Assembly: GCF_017315985.1 (NCBI RefSeq)
Contig: NZ_JAFLVR010000035.1
Span: 121,278-185,277, forward strand
Source: Candidatus Enterococcus murrayae
GTDB taxonomy: Bacteria; Bacillota; Bacilli; Lactobacillales; Enterococcaceae
Direction of reading: 5' to 3'
Length of the DNA stretch: 64,000 nucleotides
Below are positions 59,693 through 64,000 of this stretch, one piece after another (position 1 is the first letter of the stretch; each line of letters begins with the position of its first letter). The notes beneath the pieces were generated by a model, which saw only the letters and a program-made list of their open reading frames with translations, was not told the DNA's origin and ran no database searches. A program made the translations under genes and the position numbers.

Positions 59693-60346
59693 AAAAAATA
59701 ACGACCCATGTCCAATAATTTATGTTTTTTTTGTGAAAAACTAGTAATTCCTCTCGATAAATATTTTTGTACAGCATTTTTGCCAAATTTCAGATAAAAA
59801 ATAGCTTTTAAATAAGCTTTCCTGAGTAAAAAGAAACTGAAATATAATTATCTAGCTTTTCTAGCCAGTTATAATTTGATTAGTCTTTGACTATCACGTG
59901 AACTTATAGCTATTCGACTCATTAATAGGAACAATGACATTCAGTAAGCTTGCAGCTTCTATAGTTAAGTCTTGATTCACAGTAAAAAAGTAGCTGTCTC
60001 TTTGATCTCGAATACTCTCTCGTTCCTTCACTTCTTCGAAAAACAAAATATCAGCGAAGCACCTGATTTTCTTAGCTGTACTTTTCATTTTCCATCATTG
60101 CCTTCTGTGCTGTTTACCTTTTCTTAAGAAACATTCTATTATTTTCCCGTTTTTTTCCTGACATAATTTTCTGATTTTTTACAGTAAAATGTCAACATTG
60201 CAATTTTAAGCAGCGCTTTCAAAAGAGAGCCGCCAATAATGAGGCGCTGATTCCCCAGCAGAGAGACCTTTTCAATTATTCTTAAAAGAGATTAAGTATT
60301 TCAAAAGCTCGGTTTTACCAGTCATTTGTTACATTTGTACATGGCA
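59693..60346. other. Gene-poor AT-rich stretch between ldt and the LysM gene
   Basis: No gene I can support. A 64-codon minus-strand frame (59894-60088) has only a weak GGAAA before its ATG and no recognisable features, so it is probably chance. A CAGCGC/GCGCTG inverted repeat at 60211-60249 is the only clear structure; there is no known riboswitch pattern. Confidence 0.4.
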
Positions 60347-60374
60347 TTGTAACGTCTTGTCACTGGTTTATAAC
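60347..60374 (+). promoter_or_regulatory. Promoter of the LysM gene with repeated TGTnAC half-sites
   Basis: TTGTAA, 16-nt spacer and TATAAC. TGTTAC at 60327, TGTAAC at 60348 and TGTCAC at 60358 overlap or precede it. They resemble WalR half-sites (TGTWAH), but the spacing is not the canonical N5. Confidence 0.5.
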
Positions 60375-60460
60375 CCATGACATGAAGAAGGATGGTAAAG
60401 TATGTCTCGTAGTCGAAATGACTGATTTACACATAAAACTTTTTTGGAGGAATTTACATA

Positions 60461-61069
60461 ATGAAATTTGGAAAAACTCTTGTACTTACAACTTTACTGA
60501 CAGCTGGTGCTGCATTTGCATTAGGAACAAGCGATGCACAGGCCGCTGAAAATTACACTGTTCAATCTGGTGATACCCTATCAAAAATCTCTATCAAATT
60601 TGCAGGCGACAACAGCTTAGTAGATTCAATTGCTAAAGGAAACAAGATTTCTAACGTAGACATGATCTTTGAAGGCCAAAATTTGACAATTGATACTGAC
60701 GCTAAAGGCAGTTCAACAGTAACACCTGCTCAAGAACAAGCTGCCCCAGCTCAAACAGAACAAGCAACACAAGCTGCTCCAGCACAGCAAGCAGCCCCTG
60801 TCCAAGAACAAGCCGCTGCACCTGCTGCCGAAGCATCAACACCAGCAAGTACGAACTCTGCTAAAGAATGGATCGCACAACGCGAATCTAGCGGTTCATA
60901 CACAGCTACAAACGGTCAATACATTGGACGTTACCAATTATCCGCTTCATACTTAAATGGTGACTACTCTGCCGCTAATCAAGAACGTGTAGCAGACCAA
61001 TATGTAACTTCTCGTTATGGTTCATGGGAAGGCGCGCAAGCATTCTGGCAAGCAAACGGCTGGTACTAA
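60461..61069 (+). CDS. Secreted LysM peptidoglycan-binding protein (transglycosylase-like C-terminus)
   Basis: A 202-residue exported protein. The signal peptide ends at AQA after residue 28. A LysM domain (about 31 to 76, YTVQSGDTLSKISIKF) binds peptidoglycan. An Ala/Gln/Pro-rich linker (about 82 to 125) connects to a C-terminal domain with IAQRESSGSYTATNGQYIG and the ending WEGAQAFWQANGWY. That domain occurs in aggregation-promoting and transglycosylase-like proteins. TTGGAGGAATTTACATA precedes the ATG. High expression is likely from the strong ribosome binding site. Catalytic activity not proven. Confidence 0.92.
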   Translation: MKFGKTLVLTTLLTAGAAFALGTSDAQAAENYTVQSGDTLSKISIKFAGDNSLVDSIAKGNKISNVDMIFEGQNLTIDTDAKGSSTVTPAQEQAAPAQTEQATQAAPAQQAAPVQEQAAAPAAEASTPASTNSAKEWIAQRESSGSYTATNGQYIGRYQLSASYLNGDYSAANQERVADQYVTSRYGSWEGAQAFWQANGWY

Positions 61070-61084
61070 GCCGAAAAAAATATG

Positions 61085-61112
61085 AAAAGTCCCTCATGCG
61101 AGGGACTTTTTT
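61085..61112 (+). terminator. Terminator of the LysM gene
   Basis: AAAAGTCCCTC pairs perfectly with GAGGGACTTTT around ATGC, followed by TT. Confidence 0.93.
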
Positions 61113-61130
61113 ATTGCTTGTTAATATATA

Positions 61131-61778
61131 TCAGAGTAGAAAAGCTCTTTTGACAGCTTCAGCAACCTCTTCCACTCGCTCAACCATAATATCTGCCTGT
61201 GCTTCGGTCAGTTCTTCACGGTCTCCAAACCCATATAAAACGCCTATGCTCTTCACGGCGTTTTTCCTGGCACCTAAAATATCAAACTTGCGATCCCCAA
61301 TCATTACTGCCGGAGATTTATCCAGATTATTCAATGCATAAGCAATGACATCTGCTTTTTTTGAGCGTTCTCCCGTTAAATCTGCGCCAAAAACCCCCGA
61401 AAAATATTTTTCCAGTCCGGTATTCTCAAGAACCTGACGAGCAAAAAATTCTGGTTTTGACGTGGCAACAGCTAAATAGTACTCAGTGGATAATTCTGTT
61501 AATAATTCGTCAATACCTGAATACACCGACAATTGCTTGATTCCTTCGTTCCTATAATATTCACGATAAAATTCAATGCCACTTTGCGCTTCACTTTCCG
61601 TCAAATCATAAAGCGTCTCTAACATTTCCTTTAGCGGCGGTCCAATAAAACTACGCAGAGCAGCCTCACCAGGACTTTTCAACCCCATTTTTTTCAGCAT
61701 ATAACGGACACTATTCAAGACTCCTTCTCTAGAATCAGTCAATGTCCCATCTAAATCAAACAAAACAATCTTTTTCAT
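61131..61778 (-). CDS. HAD phosphatase, phosphoglycolate-phosphatase-like
   Basis: A 215-residue HAD subfamily IA hydrolase. Motif I is LFDLDGTLTDSREGV, motif II is VATSKP, and motifs III/IV end in KKADVIAYAL and MIGDRKFDILGARKN. The sequence resembles Gph/PpaX. It may dephosphorylate 2-phosphoglycolate or related small molecules. AGGAGGTGGACA precedes the ATG. Single gene between two plus-strand units. Confidence 0.9.
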   Translation of the reverse strand: MKKIVLFDLDGTLTDSREGVLNSVRYMLKKMGLKSPGEAALRSFIGPPLKEMLETLYDLTESEAQSGIEFYREYYRNEGIKQLSVYSGIDELLTELSTEYYLAVATSKPEFFARQVLENTGLEKYFSGVFGADLTGERSKKADVIAYALNNLDKSPAVMIGDRKFDILGARKNAVKSIGVLYGFGDREELTEAQADIMVERVEEVAEAVKRAFLL

Positions 61779-61840
61779 TGTCCACCTCCTGCTTCCATCC
61801 TACTGATTCCTTTATAAAATATCAACCCAAGGCAATATTC

Positions 61841-61869
61841 TTGCTAAAAAATTTCATTACACATATACT
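61841..61869 (+). promoter_or_regulatory. Promoter of the dioxygenase-flavin reductase operon
   Basis: TTGCTA, 17-nt spacer and TATACT, 33 nt ahead of the ATG. Confidence 0.65.
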
Positions 61870-61882
61870 TACTTTTAGTAAG
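61868..61882. promoter_or_regulatory. HxlR/DUF24-like operator at the dioxygenase promoter
   Basis: CTTACTTTTAGTAAG has perfect 6-bp arms around TTT and overlaps the end of the -10. Quinone- and aldehyde-sensing HxlR-type repressors bind sites of similar form, and their targets include catechol dioxygenases. The regulator is not in the window. Confidence 0.5.
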
Positions 61883-61901
61883 AACTTAGGAGGAATTTAT
61901 T

Positions 61902-62876
61902 ATGGATACACAAATTCGAGGGTTACACCACGTTACAGCTATGACTTCTAGTGCCGAAAAAAATTATCGCTTCTTCACGGATATTTTAGGCTTGCGCATG
62001 ATTAAAAAAACTGTCAATCAAGACGATATTGAAACCTATCATCTATACTTTACTGATGATACAGGTGCTCCTGGAACGGATATGACATTCTTCGACTTCC
62101 CACAAATTCCCAAAGGAACAAAGGGAACGAACAGTATTTCACGAACTGGCTTTCGTGTACCTAATGATGCCTCTTTAAACTATTGGCTGCAACGATTCTC
62201 AGATTTGAATATTGCCCATGGTGAAATCAAAGAACGCTTCGGAAAAAAATATTTAGAATTTCACGATTTTGATGATCAATTGTTCCAATTAGTATCTGAC
62301 GAAAAAAATCAAGGCGTTGCCGGCGGAACTCCATGGAAGAATTCAAATGTACCTGCCGAACATGCGATCTACGGCTTAGGCCCAACAATCGTTACCGTAG
62401 CAAAATTTGAACATTTGAAACTTGTTTTAGAGAACCTGCTCGGCTTTAAAGAAACAGCCGCTGAAGGCAGTCTGCATCAGTTTGAAGTCGGAGAAGGCGG
62501 AAATGGTGCTACGATCCTTGTCGATGATCAGCCAGACATGATCCCAGCTCAAGAGGGCTATGGAAATGTCCATCATTTAGCTTTACGTGTTGCAGATGAT
62601 GCGGCTCTTCGTGATTGGATAGAAAAAATAAATGCTCTAGAATTTCCAAACTCTGGTTTTGTAGATCGTTTCTATTTCCAATCAGAATACTTCTTAGCTG
62701 CACCAAATGTTTTATTCGAACTAGCAACTGACGGACCAGGTTTCTTACAAGATGAGACCTATGATCACGCAGGAGAAATCCTATCCTTGCCACCTCATCT
62801 ACAAGCAAAACGTGAGGAAATCGAAGAATACGTTCGTCCTTTCGATACGTCTGACGCCAATAAAAAACGTCAATAA
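61902..62876 (+). CDS. Ring-cleaving dioxygenase (VOC/glyoxalase fold, MhqO-like)
   Basis: A 324-residue protein with four beta-alpha-beta modules of the vicinal-oxygen-chelate fold. Metal-ligand candidates are the histidine in IRGLHHVTAMTS near the N-terminus, the histidine in GNVHHLALRV and a C-terminal glutamate in NVLFELATDGPGF. Bacillus MhqO/MhqE relatives are induced by quinones and aromatic stress and may open hydroquinone rings. AGGAGGAATTTATT precedes the ATG. The flavin reductase gene follows after 10 nt. An HxlR-like palindrome at the promoter supports control by electrophile stress. Confidence 0.9.
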   Translation: MDTQIRGLHHVTAMTSSAEKNYRFFTDILGLRMIKKTVNQDDIETYHLYFTDDTGAPGTDMTFFDFPQIPKGTKGTNSISRTGFRVPNDASLNYWLQRFSDLNIAHGEIKERFGKKYLEFHDFDDQLFQLVSDEKNQGVAGGTPWKNSNVPAEHAIYGLGPTIVTVAKFEHLKLVLENLLGFKETAAEGSLHQFEVGEGGNGATILVDDQPDMIPAQEGYGNVHHLALRVADDAALRDWIEKINALEFPNSGFVDRFYFQSEYFLAAPNVLFELATDGPGFLQDETYDHAGEILSLPPHLQAKREEIEEYVRPFDTSDANKKRQ

Positions 62877-62886
62877 GGAGACAGCC

Positions 62887-63507
62887 ATGCTTTTCTATTC
62901 AGCTTCAGAACTTACCACCAAACAAAATTATAAATTTCTAACTGGTAGCATCATTCCACGCCCGATCGCTTGGATCACAACGATCAATCAAGAATCTGGT
63001 GTGGTAAATGCTGCGCCATTCAGCTATTTCAATGTCGTGGCGAAAGAATTGCCTTTGATCAGTCTCTCAATCAATCGCAACGAGAAGCAGATAAAGGATT
63101 CCGCTCGTAATTTGCTGCAGCAAAAAGAAGGAGTAATCCATCTTGTAAATGATACTATATTAACTGAAATGAATCAGTCCTCTGCTTCTCTCCCAGCTGA
63201 TGAAAGCGAACTGGATAATAGCCATTTGACACTGATAGACAGCCAAGAAATTTCTGTGCCGGCTATCAAAGAAGCTCCGATTCGTTTCGAGGTTCGACTG
63301 CATCAATATATTCCAGTTAAGGACAATGCTGAAAATATTATCAGCGACATGTTTATCTTAGAAGTTTTGAATTATCATTTTGAGGAAAGAGTTTTCGATC
63401 AAAAACGAGAATACATTGACCCGCTAAAATTGAATCCGTTAGCACGTTTAGCTGGAGATGCTTATGCACATATTGCAGCGACCTTAAATGTAAAAAGACC
63501 GAAATAA
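62887..63507 (+). CDS. Flavin reductase family protein
   Basis: A 206-residue FMN-binding split-barrel protein. The family pattern FLTGSIIPRPIAWITTINQESG and NAAPFSYFNVVAKELPLI is clear. It could reduce flavin or act as flavoprotein in aromatic metabolism. An in-frame ATG 45 codons upstream lies within the dioxygenase gene; the start MLFYSASELTTKQN is chosen because AAGGAGACAGCC precedes it. Co-transcribed with the dioxygenase. Confidence 0.92.
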   Translation: MLFYSASELTTKQNYKFLTGSIIPRPIAWITTINQESGVVNAAPFSYFNVVAKELPLISLSINRNEKQIKDSARNLLQQKEGVIHLVNDTILTEMNQSSASLPADESELDNSHLTLIDSQEISVPAIKEAPIRFEVRLHQYIPVKDNAENIISDMFILEVLNYHFEERVFDQKREYIDPLKLNPLARLAGDAYAHIAATLNVKRPK

Positions 63508-63543
63508 AAAAGGAGTGGGCTCCTCTGAGCTCACTCCTTTTTT
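63506..63543. terminator. Bidirectional terminator after the flavin reductase gene
   Basis: AAAAAGGAGTGGGCTC pairs with GAGCTCACTCCTTTTT (one G-U) around CTCT. The right arm covers the last codons of the convergent minus-strand gene. Confidence 0.92.
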
Positions 63544-63884
63544 TCACGCAAATCAATAATTTGTACATTTCCATCAATCATTCCGCCAGGACCTTTCAGT
63601 TTGATCAATGACATACGCGGATCAAAAATCAAAGACATTTCATCTTCTAAATAGAGTTTTGAATGCTCTTTGATCGGGATGCTGCCGATAGTACTATCAA
63701 CATTTAACGTGTAATCTGAATGATCCTGTTCCTTATCTAAAACGAGCAGACGGAAACTGATATTTAATGCACAACTACCCGATTTAGAATAGCGCCCCAC
63801 ACCATCATCTAAATCTAAAACAATTCGACTATTTTGATACTTCTCAAGTCGTTTTACTAACTCATCTGCTATATTTATATACAT
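63531..63884 (-). CDS. HesB-like iron-sulfur cluster biosynthesis family protein
   Basis: A 117-residue single-domain protein of the HesB/IscA-like fold as found in Lactobacillales. IVLDLDDGVGRYSKSGSCAL and LYLEDEMSLIFDPRMSLIKL are the conserved parts. The usual three IscA cysteines are not all present; only one cysteine is seen, so iron-sulfur carrier function is doubtful. The ATG giving MYINIADELVKRLEK is chosen because GAGGTG lies 9 nt ahead. A TGCTATGCT extended -10-like element lies just upstream. Confidence 0.8.
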   Translation of the reverse strand: MYINIADELVKRLEKYQNSRIVLDLDDGVGRYSKSGSCALNISFRLLVLDKEQDHSDYTLNVDSTIGSIPIKEHSKLYLEDEMSLIFDPRMSLIKLKGPGGMIDGNVQIIDLREKKE

Positions 63885-63955
63885 ACTTCTCATCACCTCA
63901 TATAAAGCATAGCACGATTCTATCAATCTCTTAAATACTTTGCTCACAACAAAAA

Positions 63956-63981
63956 AAAGACAATCATGATTGATTGTCTTT
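63956..63981 (-). terminator. Terminator of the second tRNA
   Basis: AAAGACAATCA pairs with TGATTGTCTTT around ATCA, followed by TTTTT on the minus strand. Confidence 0.9.
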
Positions 63982-63985
63982 GAAA

Positions 63986-64000
63986 CTCCGGCAGTAGGAC
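63986..64000 (-). tRNA. 3' end of a second tRNA, probably tRNA-Asn (cut by window)
   Basis: The 15 nt visible, GTCCTACTGCCGGAG in the minus direction, equal the 3' end of the tRNA-Asn at 45.7 kb (end of T-arm plus acceptor strand). The anticodon is outside the window, so the identity is inferred. Confidence 0.6.

Noticed and set aside
59894..60088. A 64-codon minus-strand open frame in the ldt-LysM gap.
   Set aside because: Weak ribosome binding site, no recognisable domain, and an AT-rich region where such frames occur by chance.
60200..60300. A possible c-di-AMP (ydaO) riboswitch ahead of the LysM gene.
   Set aside because: Only a CAGCGC/GCGCTG repeat is present; the conserved ydaO core elements are not found, and the region lies upstream of the better promoter.

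Overview
The window looks like an Enterococcus chromosome or a very close relative (order Lactobacillales). It is AT-rich, with strong AGGAGG-type ribosome binding sites and frequent TTG and GTG starts. It carries an F-ATPase operon in the order BEFHAGDC without atpI, DUF1146-murA, rpoY-rnjA, ezrA, an L,D-transpeptidase of the Ldt(fm) kind and a LysM/SagA-like secreted protein. The species cannot be fixed from sequence reading alone. No plasmid, phage, insertion sequence, transposase or CRISPR array was found. Most genes are on the minus strand.

Layout. 0-2 kb: end of a branched-chain amino acid ABC transporter (livJ, partial livH) with a CodY-like box at its promoter. 2-4.5 kb: yidD, then DUF1146, murA and a small EpuA-like protein. 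4.8-11.4 kb: complete F1Fo-ATPase operon. 11.6-17.2 kb: smpB, rnr, an esterase, secG, a YjdI/YjdJ pair, an unknown small protein and a gamma-carbonic-anhydrase-like protein. 17.3-20.9 kb: heterodimeric ABC exporter. 21-23 kb: rpoY-rnjA behind a structured leader. 23.3-24.3 kb: a TetR regulator and a cold-shock protein. 24.3-30.2 kb: valS behind a Val T-box, then folC, a HAD phosphatase and radC. 30.2-35.3 kb: rex, thiI, a NifS-like desulfurase and ezrA. 35.5-45.5 kb: aspartate kinase, house-cleaning hydrolases, asparaginase, acyl-ACP thioesterase, fructosamine kinase, a phosphatase, pepC and an acyltransferase. 45.6-48.6 kb: tRNA-Asn, a serine hydrolase, tRNA-Thr, a PAP2 phosphatase and an XRE regulator. 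48.6-57.9 kb: a carbohydrate locus. 58-64 kb: Ldt, a LysM protein, a HAD phosphatase, a ring-cleaving dioxygenase with a flavin reductase, a HesB-like protein, and the 3' end of a second tRNA that matches tRNA-Asn.

The carbohydrate locus is the main accessory feature. One operon encodes a cytoplasmic GH35 beta-galactosidase and a mannose-family PTS (IIB, IIC, IID, IIA). A second encodes a GntR regulator, AgaS, tagatose-bisphosphate aldolase and tagatose-6-phosphate kinase. A second GntR regulator lies between them. Together they look like an uptake and catabolic route for galactosamine-containing beta-galactosides such as galacto-N-biose, feeding the tagatose-6-phosphate pathway. Operator-like palindromes sit at both promoters and a cre-like site at one.

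The less ordinary signals are mostly non-coding: a 111-nt imperfect palindrome downstream of pepC; interleaved complementary segments between the valS T-box terminator and its ribosome binding site; a hairpin that would bury the radC ribosome binding site; a Rex box at the rex promoter; an HxlR-like palindrome at the dioxygenase promoter; and several terminators whose stems include the last codons of genes.
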